This document shows positions 1 through 8,356 of a stretch of 64,000 nucleotides of DNA, piece after piece. The number at the start of each line of letters is the position of its first letter. The stretch's first letter is position 1. This DNA comes from Brevundimonas sp. Root1279. GTDB taxonomy: Bacteria; Pseudomonadota; Alphaproteobacteria; Caulobacterales; Caulobacteraceae. The position numbers and the translations under genes are program-made. A model generated the notes under the pieces. It had not been told where the DNA came from. It did no database searches and saw only the letters and a program-made list of their open reading frames with translations. The stretch spans positions 310,001 through 374,000 of the forward strand of contig NZ_LMEB01000006.1 of assembly GCF_001425945.1 (NCBI RefSeq), written 5' to 3'.

Positions 1-929
1 GGTTTCATGAATTTGACCAGCACGCGCTGGCCGATCAGCAGCGGGGCGTCGCCGGCGGTGACCACCACCTCGACCACGCGCTCGTCGGAACGCTGCGACG
101 GGTCGTCCGAAGCCAGCTTGCGGGCCCCGAAGACAGCGGCGCGGCGCAGCACGGCGCCGACATAGACCTTGGACGGGTCGCCTTCCGGGGTGATCTCGAC
201 AGCCTGGCCGACGGTGATGTTCGGGATGTCCGACTCGACGATCTCGGCGCGGGCGATGCGCGGGGCCTCGGGCTCGAGGTCGAACATGTTCGAGACGTTC
301 AGGGTCGAGGCGCCGGCGCCCGGGTTGGCGTAGCGGCGCACGATGCGGCCGTTGGCGGGCGAGCGGATGACGGTCAGCTCGACATTGTAGGCGGCCTGGT
401 CGCGACGGGCGCGGGCGGTCTGCACGGCGGCCTGCTGCGAGCCGAGGCGAGCCTGGGCGGAGGCGATGGCGTCGCGGGCCTGGTCGAGGCGCTGGGCGGC
501 GACGAAATTGGTGTCGACCAGCTTCTGCAGTCGCTCGTACTCGCGCTGGGCGGTGCGGATGTCGACCTGGATCAGGCGCAGCTGGCTTTCGGCCGCGGCG
601 AGGTCGGCGGCGGCGGTCTGCAGGGCCAGGCGGGGCTCGTCGTCCTCCTGGCGGGCGAGGATCTGGCCGGCGACGACCTGGTCGCCTTCCTGGACCAGGA
701 CTTCACGCACGACGCCGCCGCGGCGGGCCGCGATCTGGATGATGCCCCCCTCGACATCCACCTTGCCGTTGGCGATGGCCGCATAGGGGCTCTCGACCTT
801 GGAGGCGGCGGCCTTCTCGTCGTCCGCCTTCTTCTTCGTCGCCGCGCCCGACATCATCGACCAGCCGACGAGGGCGAGGACGACGAGGATCAGGCCGATC
901 CAGAGCCATTTGTTTTTCAGAAAGCGCAT
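1..929 (-). CDS. HlyD-family periplasmic adaptor subunit (partial, 3' end outside window)
   Basis: This is a membrane-fusion/adaptor protein that would link an inner-membrane ABC exporter to an outer-membrane channel. The start at 929 gives a short basic N-terminus, then one membrane anchor (about residues 8-25), a biotinyl-lipoyl-like stretch (KVDVEGGIIQIAARRGGVV), a long coiled-coil hairpin (about 95-165) and a beta-barrel region (ELTVIRSPANGRIV onward). About 309 residues are visible and the frame is still open at the edge. It lies 26 nt downstream of the ATPase gene on the same strand, so the three genes form one operon resembling the DevBCA glycolipid exporters. Substrate cannot be told from sequence. 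Family confidence is high. Confidence 0.85.
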   Translation of the reverse strand, partial: MRFLKNKWLWIGLILVVLALVGWSMMSGAATKKKADDEKAAASKVESPYAAIANGKVDVEGGIIQIAARRGGVVREVLVQEGDQVVAGQILARQEDDEPRLALQTAAADLAAAESQLRLIQVDIRTAQREYERLQKLVDTNFVAAQRLDQARDAIASAQARLGSQQAAVQTARARRDQAAYNVELTVIRSPANGRIVRRYANPGAGASTLNVSNMFDLEPEAPRIARAEIVESDIPNITVGQAVEITPEGDPSKVYVGAVLRRAAVFGARKLASDDPSQRSDERVVEVVVTAGDAPLLIGQRVLVKFMK

Positions 930-955
930 GTCGGTCTTGGTCCTAGGGCAGGCGT

Positions 956-1711
956 TCAGTGCGACGCCAGGGAGGCGTCGGGATTGGGGATGCGGCGCTG
1001 ATCGTCCCGGATCACGCCGTCTTCGATGTGGATGACCCGGTCAGCCCAGGCCTCGAGGCGCGGGTCGTGGGTCACGCAGATGACGGCGGCGCCGTGTTCG
1101 GTGGCGGCGCGGCGCAGCAGGCGGATGACGACCTGGCCGTTCTCGCCGTCGAGGGCGGAGGTCGGTTCGTCGGCGAACAGGATCTGCGGGTTCTTGGCCA
1201 GGGCGCGGGCGATGGCGACCCGTTGCTTCTCGCCGCCGGACAGGGCCGAGGGCTTCTGGTTGAGGCGGTGGCCGAGGCCGACCTCCTCGAGGGTGATCTG
1301 GGCCTGGCGACGGGCGTCGGACTTGGACAGGCCCTGGAATTTCAGCACCACCTCGACCTGCTGCAGCGCCGTCAGGGCGGGGAACAGGTTGAAGCCCTGG
1401 AAGATGAAGCCGCAGTGATCCAGGCGGAACCGGTCGATACGGCCCGAGGAGAGCTTCCACAGGTCATCCACGTCGAGCGTGTCCACCCGGCCTTCTTCGG
1501 GCCGGAGCAGGCCCGACAGGGCGGCGATCAGGGTCGACTTGCCCGAGCCGGACGGGCCCATGACCATGGTCAGGTCGCCGTGGCGGGCGTCGAAATCCAC
1601 GCCCTTGAGCACCTCGACGTAGCTCTTGCCGGACTTGAACCGCTTGACCAGGCCCTTGGCCTCGATCGCGAAGTCGCCGTGCTTGCCGTGCACCTTGGTA
1701 TGGCCGGTCAT
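956..1711 (-). CDS. ABC transporter ATP-binding protein (MacB/LolD/DevA type)
   Basis: This 251-aa nucleotide-binding subunit powers the exporter encoded by its neighbours. Visible motifs are Walker A GPSGSGKS (about 52-59), Q-loop Q105, signature LSGGE (157-161), Walker B ILFADEPT (177-184) and the H-loop His214. All catalytic residues are present. The ATG at 1711 overlaps the permease stop by 4 nt (ATGA), so translation is probably coupled. A longer open frame runs upstream to 2905, but it is a shadow of the permease gene. A HlyD gene follows at 26 nt, giving the permease-ATPase-adaptor order. Confidence 0.92.
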   Translation of the reverse strand: MTGHTKVHGKHGDFAIEAKGLVKRFKSGKSYVEVLKGVDFDARHGDLTMVMGPSGSGKSTLIAALSGLLRPEEGRVDTLDVDDLWKLSSGRIDRFRLDHCGFIFQGFNLFPALTALQQVEVVLKFQGLSKSDARRQAQITLEEVGLGHRLNQKPSALSGGEKQRVAIARALAKNPQILFADEPTSALDGENGQVVIRLLRRAATEHGAAVICVTHDPRLEAWADRVIHIEDGVIRDDQRRIPNPDASLASH

Positions 1712-2880
1712 CGCAGCAGGTCCGCGGGTTGGCTGTTCTTGAGGATGCCGAGCGACAGCAGGCCGGACAGCATGGCGATGAGGATCAGGCCGCCGCCGAC
1801 GATGATCAGCAGCAGGGGCGGCAGGGCGATGATCACCGCGTTGGACATGGCCAGCAGTTGGACCAGCCAGGTCAGGACGATGGCGGCGATGACGCCGACG
1901 CAGCCGACCCAGAAGCTCAGCTCCATGACGATCCGCTGCAGCGAGCCCATGCCGACTCCCAGCGCCCGCAGCGAGGCGAACTCCTTGATGTTGGCCATGA
2001 TGGCGCCGCGCAGGGTCTGCCAGGTGATGGCCACGCCGATGATCGTGCCCAGCACCACGCAGCCGCCGATGATGATGACCAGGATGCCCTCTTCGAACAT
2101 GGCGCCGGCGTTGGCGTCGGCGAGCTGCTGACGGGTCCAGGCCTTCCACTGACCATCGCCCTGGGCGTTGAGTTCGGCGGCGACACGTTCCGCCTGGGAC
2201 GGATCGCTGAGCTTGACCATTAGAGGGCCGACGCGCGGGCCGGTGTCGGCCTGTCCGACCATGCGCAGGGTGTCGCGCGACATGATGATCGTGGCCTGCA
2301 TCATGTTCGGATAGCCGCGGGTGATGCCGACGACGGTGACGGTCTGGCCATTGTAGAGGGCCTTGTCGCCGAGCTTGACGCCCAGCTTCTTGGTGGCCGT
2401 CTCGTCGATGGCGACGGTGTAGGGCTGACGCAGGGCGTCGACCAGTTCCTGGGAATAGTCGGTCGGGATCGTCACGGACCCGGGGGTCGTGTCGATGATG
2501 CTGGTCTGGACGAACTCCTGACGCGGCGCGCCCATCTTGGCGCGATCCGCCTGGGACATGGTCGGGTCGACGTTCTTCACCGACTGGAAGGAGCCGCCGG
2601 CGCCGTCCAGGGGCTGGACCTCGACCACCGCCGGGTTGCGATAGGCCAGTGGGATGAATCGTCGCGGCACGCCCGACGGTCCGCCCATCAGGCTCTTGGC
2701 CCCGGGCTGCATGATGATGATATCGGCGCTCGACCGCTCGATGGTGGCGGTGAAGCCCTTGCCGATGCCGATGAAGACGCCGGTCATGGCCAGCACCAGC
2801 AGGCCGGACAGGGCAAGCGCCATGACGGCCGCCATGTAGCGGCGCCACTCGTAGAGCAGGGTGGAAAGTGCAAGCGACAT
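1708..2880 (-). CDS. ABC transporter permease, FtsX/DevC-like
   Basis: This 390-aa inner-membrane permease has the FtsX/MacB layout. One N-terminal transmembrane helix (about 15-38) is followed by a large periplasmic domain (about 40-260) and three C-terminal helices (about 265-290, 315-345, 350-380). The short form without a fused ATPase, next to separate ATPase and HlyD genes, matches DevC of DevBCA exporters. It is first in the operon, and its leader (2881-2958) is the likely promoter region. Substrate is unknown; lipids or glycolipids are the family precedent. Confidence 0.88.
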   Translation of the reverse strand: MSLALSTLLYEWRRYMAAVMALALSGLLVLAMTGVFIGIGKGFTATIERSSADIIIMQPGAKSLMGGPSGVPRRFIPLAYRNPAVVEVQPLDGAGGSFQSVKNVDPTMSQADRAKMGAPRQEFVQTSIIDTTPGSVTIPTDYSQELVDALRQPYTVAIDETATKKLGVKLGDKALYNGQTVTVVGITRGYPNMMQATIIMSRDTLRMVGQADTGPRVGPLMVKLSDPSQAERVAAELNAQGDGQWKAWTRQQLADANAGAMFEEGILVIIIGGCVVLGTIIGVAITWQTLRGAIMANIKEFASLRALGVGMGSLQRIVMELSFWVGCVGVIAAIVLTWLVQLLAMSNAVIIALPPLLLIIVGGGLILIAMLSGLLSLGILKNSQPADLLR

Positions 2881-3042
2881 GAAAGCGGTTGGCCCCCGGG
2901 TTCACCGTTATCTGACGACAGCAACGGTTTGGGCCAAGTTAAATCGGATTAAGGCCGTGTGGACGGCCTTCATTCATCTGGTCTAGGTACTGTGCCAGTT
3001 CGGGACGGTCTTCCCCCGCCGTCCGCTGGAGACGCTTACCAG

Positions 3043-5133
3043 ATGATTCTTCGCTCGCTCCGCGCCGCCCTGTCGGCCACCGCCTCGATCGCCGCCGTCG
3101 CCGGCGTCGTGACCATGACCTTGGCCGCCGGCCCCGCCCGCGCCGACGAGGGCATGTGGACCTTCGACAATTTCCCGATCCAGACGGTCAACGACAAGTA
3201 CGGCACCCGCATCGACCAGGCGTGGCTGGACCGCGTGCGCAACGCCTCGGTGCGGATCCAGGGCTGTTCGGCCTCGTTCGTCTCGCCGGACGGCCTGATC
3301 CTGACCAACTGGCACTGCGTGGTCGGCTGCGTGCAGGACCTGTCGAGCCCCGAGAACGACTTCGTCACCCACGGCTGGATGACCGCCTCGCGTGAGGACG
3401 AGAAGCGCTGCCCGGGCCAGACCGCCGAGGTGCTGACCGATATCGTCGACGTCACGGACCGCGTCCTGGGCGCAGGCGAGGGCCTGGAAGGCGCGGCCTT
3501 CAACGCCGCCCGCACCGCCGAGATCAACAAGATCCAGCAGGAAGCCTGCCTCGACGACCCGCGCATGAACTGCCAGGTCATCAGCTTCTACCGCGGCGGT
3601 AAATACGCCCTGTACAAGTTCCGCAAGTACGACGACGTCCGCCTGGTGTTCGCGCCCGAGAAGCAGGCGGCCTTCTTCGGCGGCGATCCGGACAACTTCA
3701 ACTTCCCGCGCTACGCCCTCGATGTCGGCTTCCTGCGCGCCTACGAGGACGGCAAGCCGGTCTCGAGCCCCACCTTCCTGAAGTGGAACCCGGAAGCGCC
3801 GAAGGAAGGCGACGTGACCTTCGTGGCCGGCAACCCCGGCTCGACCTCGCGCCTGCTGACCATGAGCCAGTTGGAGCGACTGCGCGACCAGCAGCTGCCG
3901 GTGACCCTGATCCAGGCCTCGGAGCTGCGCGGCCGACTGCTCGAGTATTCGCTGACCGGCGACGAGGCGGCGCGGGTGTCCTTCGACCCGATCTTCGGGC
4001 TCGAGAACAGCTTCAAGGTCTATTACGGCCAGCAGGGCGCCCTGACCGACCCGGCCTTCATGCAGGTGAAGCGCGACGCCGAGGAGGAGCTGCGCGACCG
4101 CGTCGCCGCCGATCCGGCGCTCCAGCAGCGCATCGGCGATCCGTGGGCCGATCTGGAGCGGGTGCAGACCGTGGCTCGCGATCAGTACCTGCCCTACCGC
4201 CAGCTGGAGCAGGCAGCGGGCGGCGGCTCGACCCTGTACCAGTACGCCAAGGCGCTGGTGCGCGCGGCCAAGGACGGAGCCAAGCCGGCCGACCAGCGCC
4301 GCATGAACGATACGCAGCGCGCCGCCCTCGCCACTCGCCTGGGCGAAGAGACCCCGATCTCGATCGAGATGGAGGAAATCTACCTGCGCTACTGGCTGTC
4401 CAAGACCCGCGAATACCTGACCGTCGACCATCCGGCGGTGAAGGCCATGCTGGGCAAGGAGAGCCCGGAGGCCCTGGCCGACCGGCTGATCAGCGGCACC
4501 AAGCTGGCCGACCCGGCCTTCCGCGCCCAGGCCCTGGCCATGACGCCGGAACAGCTGGCCGCGGCCGATCCGCTGCTGGCCTTCGTCCTGGCCAATGACG
4601 CCACGGCCCAGACCACCGGCGACCAGTGGGCCGCCTCGGTCACCGCCCCGACCTCGCGCGCCGCCGAAAAGGTCGCCCAGGCCCGCTTCGCGGTCTATGG
4701 CGACAACCTCTATCCGGACGCCACCTTCTCGCTGCGCCTGTCCTACGGCCAGGTGAAGGGCTGGAGCTACCGCGGCGTGGATGTCCCGGCCTTCACCAAG
4801 ATCGGCGGGCTGTACGAGCGCGGCACCGGATCGGCGCCGTTCAACGTGGCCGAGGACTGGGCGGCCGCAGAAGGCCGGATCAACAAGGACGTGGTCTACG
4901 ACTTCACCTCGACCAACGACATCATCGGCGGCAACTCCGGCTCGCCGGTGATCAACGCCCAGGGCGAGGTGATCGGCGCCGCCTTCGACGGCAACATCCA
5001 CTCGCTGGGCGGCTCGTTCGGTTATGACGGGACGCTGAACCGGACGGTGACGGTCTCTACGGCGGCCATCACGGAAGCCCTGCGGACGGTGTATCGCCAG
5101 CCGCGTCTGCTCGAAGAGCTGGGGGTTAAATAA
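3043..5133 (+). CDS. S46 family dipeptidyl peptidase (DPP7-like)
   Basis: This is a 696-aa exported serine peptidase that removes dipeptides from peptide N-termini in the periplasm. I chose the ATG at 3043 because it places a signal peptide (residues 1-34, ending ARA-DE) directly before the conserved EGMWTFDNFP start of the mature protein; the longer frame adds 28 unlikely residues. The triad can be placed as His91 (NWHC), Asp227 (YALDV) and Ser632 (GNSGSP). The residue 18 after the Ser is Gly650, in FDGN. In characterised S46 enzymes Gly here goes with hydrophobic P1 (DPP7) and Arg with acidic P1 (DPP11). A second S46 gene follows downstream. Confidence 0.93.
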   Translation: MILRSLRAALSATASIAAVAGVVTMTLAAGPARADEGMWTFDNFPIQTVNDKYGTRIDQAWLDRVRNASVRIQGCSASFVSPDGLILTNWHCVVGCVQDLSSPENDFVTHGWMTASREDEKRCPGQTAEVLTDIVDVTDRVLGAGEGLEGAAFNAARTAEINKIQQEACLDDPRMNCQVISFYRGGKYALYKFRKYDDVRLVFAPEKQAAFFGGDPDNFNFPRYALDVGFLRAYEDGKPVSSPTFLKWNPEAPKEGDVTFVAGNPGSTSRLLTMSQLERLRDQQLPVTLIQASELRGRLLEYSLTGDEAARVSFDPIFGLENSFKVYYGQQGALTDPAFMQVKRDAEEELRDRVAADPALQQRIGDPWADLERVQTVARDQYLPYRQLEQAAGGGSTLYQYAKALVRAAKDGAKPADQRRMNDTQRAALATRLGEETPISIEMEEIYLRYWLSKTREYLTVDHPAVKAMLGKESPEALADRLISGTKLADPAFRAQALAMTPEQLAAADPLLAFVLANDATAQTTGDQWAASVTAPTSRAAEKVAQARFAVYGDNLYPDATFSLRLSYGQVKGWSYRGVDVPAFTKIGGLYERGTGSAPFNVAEDWAAAEGRINKDVVYDFTSTNDIIGGNSGSPVINAQGEVIGAAFDGNIHSLGGSFGYDGTLNRTVTVSTAAITEALRTVYRQPRLLEELGVK

Positions 5134-5136
5134 CCT

Positions 5137-5310
5137 CCTTCTCCCCTTGCGGGAGACGGTGTCATGCGCAGCATGACGGATGAGGGGTCGCACCGGTCTT
5201 GCCGGGCGACCCCTTCGTCATCCATGGTCCCGCTACCTGATCGGCAGCCGCCGGCGAGACCCCTCATCCGACCCGCTTCGCGGGCCACCTTCTCCCGCAA
5301 GGGGAGAAGG
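5137..5310. repeat. Intergenic palindromic repeat between the S46 genes
   Basis: The gap between the two peptidase genes carries a long imperfect inverted repeat. The outer 20-nt arms at 5137-5156 and 5291-5310 are perfectly complementary (CCTTCTCCCCTTGCGGGAGA). An inner pair, GGATGAGGGGTC at 5180-5191 and GACCCCTCATCC at 5258-5269, continues the symmetry. No open frame is convincing here. This looks like a REP/MITE-type interspersed element; as RNA it would fold into a strong hairpin that could attenuate or process the S46 transcript. The right arm supplies the GGAGA-rich sequence just before the next gene's start. Confidence 0.75.
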
Positions 5311-5323
5311 ACAGGAGACCTTG

Positions 5324-7393
5324 ATGCGTAACCTCCAGATCACCCTGACCGCGATCGCGCTCACCCTCGCCGCCGGCGCCGCGCGCGCCGAAGAGGGCAT
5401 GTGGACCTACGACAACTTCCCGATCGCGCGGGCCAACGCGACCCTGGGCACCAACATCGACCAGGCGTGGCTGGACAAGGTGCGGCTGTCGTCGGTGAAG
5501 TTCGGCGGCTGCTCGGCGGGCCTGGTCTCGGGCGAGGGCCTGGTGATGACCAACAACCACTGCGTCGCCACCTGCGTGGCCAACCTGTCGACGCAGGCGA
5601 CCAATTTCGCCGAGACCGGCTTCACCCCGCGCAGCCGCGAGGAAGAGCTGAAATGCCCCGGGGGCTCGGCCGAGATCCTGACCCAGATCACCGACGTCAC
5701 CGAGCGGATGCATGCCGCCGGCGCCGGGCTGGAAGGCCAGGCCTTCACCCGCGCGCGTGACGCCGAAGCCGGCAAGATCGAGCAGGAAGCCTGCGGCGGC
5801 GCCGCCGACAAGCGCTGCCAGGTGGTGAGCCTGTACCGCGGCGGCCAGTTCAAGCTCTACACCTACAAGAAGTTCTCCGACGTGCGCCTGGCCTGGGCGC
5901 CCGAGGATCGCGCCGCGACCTTCGGCGGCGACCTGGACAACTTCAGCTTCCCCCGCTTCGCCATCGATGCGGCCTTCATCCGCCTGTACGAGAACGGCCA
6001 GCCGGCCGTGACGCCGACCCACTTCACCTGGAACGCCGACAAGCCGGTCGAGGGCACGCCGGTGTTCGTGACGGGCAGCCCGGGCGCGACCCAGCGCCTG
6101 CTGACCCAGGACCAGCTGATGACGGTGCGCGACGTGGTCCTGCCGATGGACCAGCTGATCGCGTCGGAGCTGCGCGGCCGCCTGATCCGCTACTCCGAGG
6201 AGGGCGAGCGCCAGGCCTTCGAGGCCATGGATCCGATCGTCGGCCTTGAGAACACCTACAAGCGCGGCTTGGGCCGCATGCGCGCGCTGACCGACCCGTC
6301 GTTCATGGCCATGAAGGCCGAACAGGAAGCCGACTTCCGCAGCCGCGCCGGCGCCGTGGACGGCGATCCGTGGACCGCCCTGAGCGCGATCCAGCCCGTC
6401 GTGCGCGAAAACTACGCCGCCATGGCCCTGCTGGAAGGCGGCACGGGCATGGGCACCACGCCCGTCGCCGGCGGCTCGCAGCTGTTCTCCTGGGCCCGGA
6501 CCCTGGTGCGCGGGGCGCAGGAACGAGGCAAGCCGTCGGCCGAGCGCCTGCCCGAGTTCGCCGACAGCCGCCTGGCGGCGGTGCAGTCGGGCCTGTTCGC
6601 CGAGCGTCCGGTCTATCCGGAGCTGGAGCAGGTGCGGATGGAGTGGTGGCTGTCCAAGACCCGGGAATGGCTGACCGTCGATGATCCCCGCGTGCGCGGC
6701 CTGCTGGGCGATGAGTCGCCGGAACAGCTGTCGGCCCGCCTGATCGAAGGCACGACCCTGGCCGATCCGGCCGTTCGCAAGGCGCTGTGGGAAGGCGGAC
6801 TCGCGGCCGTCGAGGCCTCGAGCGACCCGCTGATCCAGTACCTCCTGTCGATCCAGGACGAGACCCGCGCCGTGCGCGCCGACTGGGAGGCCCGGGTCGA
6901 CGCCCCGACCGCCCGCGCTTCGGAGCAGCTGGCGAAGGCCCGCTTCCAGGCCTACGGCGACAGCGTCTATCCGGACGCGACCGGCACCCTGCGCCTGACC
7001 TACGGCAAGATCGAGGGGTCGGACGTTCCGGGCCAGCGCTGGGGCGCCTTCACCACCTTCGACGGCCTGTGGGACCGGGCGACCGGCGCCGCGCCGTTCG
7101 ACGTCGCGCCCAAGCTGCTCGCCGCCAGGGACCGCATCCCGGCCGGCACCGTGCTGAACATGGCCGTGTCCTCGGACACCATCGGCGGCTCGTCGGGATC
7201 GCCCGTCGTCAATGAGAAGGGCGAGATTCTGGGGGCGAATTTCGACTCCACCGTCCTGACCCAGCGCAACGCCTACGGCTACGACCGCAACACCAACCGC
7301 TCGGTGATCGTGACCACCGGCGCGGTGACCGCCGCCCTGCGCGATGTCTACGGCATGGATCACCTGGTGCGTGAGCTGGGGGTCGCGCGCTAA
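5324..7393 (+). CDS. S46 family peptidase, second copy with altered specificity residue
   Basis: This is a 689-aa exported paralogue of the preceding gene. The ATG at 5324 follows GGAGACC and gives a 22-residue signal peptide (AARA-EEGMWTYDNFP). The triad reads His79 (NNHC), Asp215 (FAIDA) and Ser624 in GSSGSP, where the upstream copy has GNSGSP. The position 18 residues after the catalytic Ser is Ser642 (FDST), neither the Gly of DPP7-like nor the Arg of DPP11-like enzymes, so substrate preference may differ. It lies 190 nt after the first copy across a palindromic repeat. The stop codon sits at the edge of a 120-bp tandem repeat. Confidence 0.92.
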   Translation: MRNLQITLTAIALTLAAGAARAEEGMWTYDNFPIARANATLGTNIDQAWLDKVRLSSVKFGGCSAGLVSGEGLVMTNNHCVATCVANLSTQATNFAETGFTPRSREEELKCPGGSAEILTQITDVTERMHAAGAGLEGQAFTRARDAEAGKIEQEACGGAADKRCQVVSLYRGGQFKLYTYKKFSDVRLAWAPEDRAATFGGDLDNFSFPRFAIDAAFIRLYENGQPAVTPTHFTWNADKPVEGTPVFVTGSPGATQRLLTQDQLMTVRDVVLPMDQLIASELRGRLIRYSEEGERQAFEAMDPIVGLENTYKRGLGRMRALTDPSFMAMKAEQEADFRSRAGAVDGDPWTALSAIQPVVRENYAAMALLEGGTGMGTTPVAGGSQLFSWARTLVRGAQERGKPSAERLPEFADSRLAAVQSGLFAERPVYPELEQVRMEWWLSKTREWLTVDDPRVRGLLGDESPEQLSARLIEGTTLADPAVRKALWEGGLAAVEASSDPLIQYLLSIQDETRAVRADWEARVDAPTARASEQLAKARFQAYGDSVYPDATGTLRLTYGKIEGSDVPGQRWGAFTTFDGLWDRATGAAPFDVAPKLLAARDRIPAGTVLNMAVSSDTIGGSSGSPVVNEKGEILGANFDSTVLTQRNAYGYDRNTNRSVIVTTGAVTAALRDVYGMDHLVRELGVAR

Positions 7394-7722
7394 GGCGGCG
7401 GCCGCCGAGCTCCCGAAGTGGCTAGTGGCTAGTGGCTGGCCACCGCCAGCGAGTCCGCCGGCGTGGCGCCGCCCCCCGTGGGCAGTCGACGACGGCGGCC
7501 GCAGTGGCTGCAAGGCGGCGGCCGCCGAGCTCCCGAAGTGGCTAGTGGCTAGTGGATGGCCACCGCCAGCGAGTCCGCCGGCGTGGCGCCGCCCCCCGTG
7601 GGCAGTCGACGACGGCGGCCGCAGTGGCGGCATCGATACAACTTTCCAATCAGCAGACTCGCCCTGCCCCAGGACAACCTGTTGAGGCTAAACAACTAGC
7701 CACTAGCCACTAGTCACTTTCC
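7392..7722. repeat. CTAG-rich repeat: 120-bp tandem duplication plus inverted arm
   Basis: Two head-to-tail 120-bp units occupy 7392-7511 and 7512-7631. They are almost identical; a clear difference is C at 7436 versus A at 7556. Each contains heptad iterations of GTGGCTA (for example 7417-7435). The stop TAA of the upstream S46 gene lies at the start of unit one, and the matching position in unit two is CAA. At 7691-7720 the complement of the heptad (CTAGCCACTAGCCACTAG) appears, so the block can fold back on itself. No convincing gene is present from 7394 to 7841. Confidence 0.8.
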
Positions 7723-7841
7723 TGACCCACGGTGGGCCAGGGGCCCTCAGACCGCCTTTACAGCGCCCCAGATCAGGCGGACGCTCCTCCGTGCGAAGCG
7801 GACCGGCAAACAGTCGCCGGGCGCTGTCGGGGAAGAGTAAA

Positions 7842-8066
7842 ATGGCTTTTGATAGCGTTCGGGGGAGTGATCCCCGGGGGCCCTGGTGCCCGAAATGCCA
7901 GCAGCCCGTGCGGAAGGGGCAGCCGGCGACCAAGATGCATTTCGACAAGGACCCGGACGGCGAGCTCGGCCTGTCCGGCCTCTGGCACGGCGAATGCGCC
8001 CGTCCCTACTGGGACACGGTCACGCCGGTGCTGGAGCGGCTGAAGAAGTGGGGAGCGGGCGGCTGA
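7842..8066 (+). CDS. Small Cys/His-containing putative zinc-binding protein
   Basis: This 74-aa protein has CPKC near residue 16 and a GLWHGEC motif near residues 46-52, a CxxC...HxxC pattern that could hold one zinc ion, reminiscent of a PARP-type finger. The ATG at 7842 follows GGGGAAGAGTAA; the longer frame from 7791 adds an unconvincing leader. No membrane segment or signal peptide is seen. The gene stands alone and is flanked on both sides by members of the same CTAG-rich repeat family. I do not recognise a characterised homologue, so the function is unknown. Confidence 0.65.
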   Translation: MAFDSVRGSDPRGPWCPKCQQPVRKGQPATKMHFDKDPDGELGLSGLWHGECARPYWDTVTPVLERLKKWGAGG

Positions 8067-8120
8067 GGCCGGGGGGCGCTGCCGGCCGCGGCGCTCTCTG
8101 TTCGACGCATCCAGGCGGGC

Positions 8121-8309
8121 AAGTGATTAGCGGCTAGTGATTAGTGGCTGGCCGCCGCTGGTGCAGCGGTCGCCGTCGCGCTGCCCCCCCGCAGAGAGAC
8201 GATAACTACACACCGGCGCGTCGGCGCTTGGGCTGCCCACGGGGGGCAGCGCGGTCCATGCGGCGCCACCGGCTGTGGCCAGCCACTAATCACTAGCCAC
8301 TAGCCACTT
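8121..8309. repeat. CTAG-rich inverted repeat, second copy of the family
   Basis: A 33-nt arm at 8121-8153 is complementary at about 30 positions to 8277-8309; both are built from GTGGCTAG/GTGATTAG heptads. The right half, read on the minus strand, also resembles the 7392 unit: GTGGCTGGCCAC at one end and GCCCCCCGTGGGC at the other. This shows one dispersed family. The 290-nt gap between the small Cys/His gene and pgsA holds nothing else I can support. Confidence 0.72.
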
Positions 8310-8356
8310 GCCAGACCGCGGCGGCTGCCGATGCGCGCCGCCGCCGATGCCAGAGC

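Noticed and set aside
956..2905. 649-aa open frame covering both ABC genes
   Set aside because: Only the last 251 codons encode a real protein (the ATPase). The upstream part is Arg/His/Gly-rich shadow sequence antiparallel in codon use to the true permease frame.
2939..2952. TTAA-N6-TTAA resembling a CtrA box upstream of the ABC operon and S46 gene
   Set aside because: The CtrA consensus spacer is 7 nt; this one is 6, and no second half-site arrangement or promoter context supports it.
2983..5193. 736-aa antisense frame opposite the first S46 gene
   Set aside because: High-GC shadow with Arg/Gly/His-rich composition and no motif; the plus strand holds a complete peptidase. The same applies to 5264-7633.
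7344..7685. 113-aa frame across the 120-bp tandem repeat
   Set aside because: It starts inside the S46 gene, is itself a tandem repeat at protein level, and lacks a ribosome-binding site.
7392..7722. CRISPR-like array
   Set aside because: Units are directly adjacent 120-bp copies with no unique spacers, and there are no cas genes.
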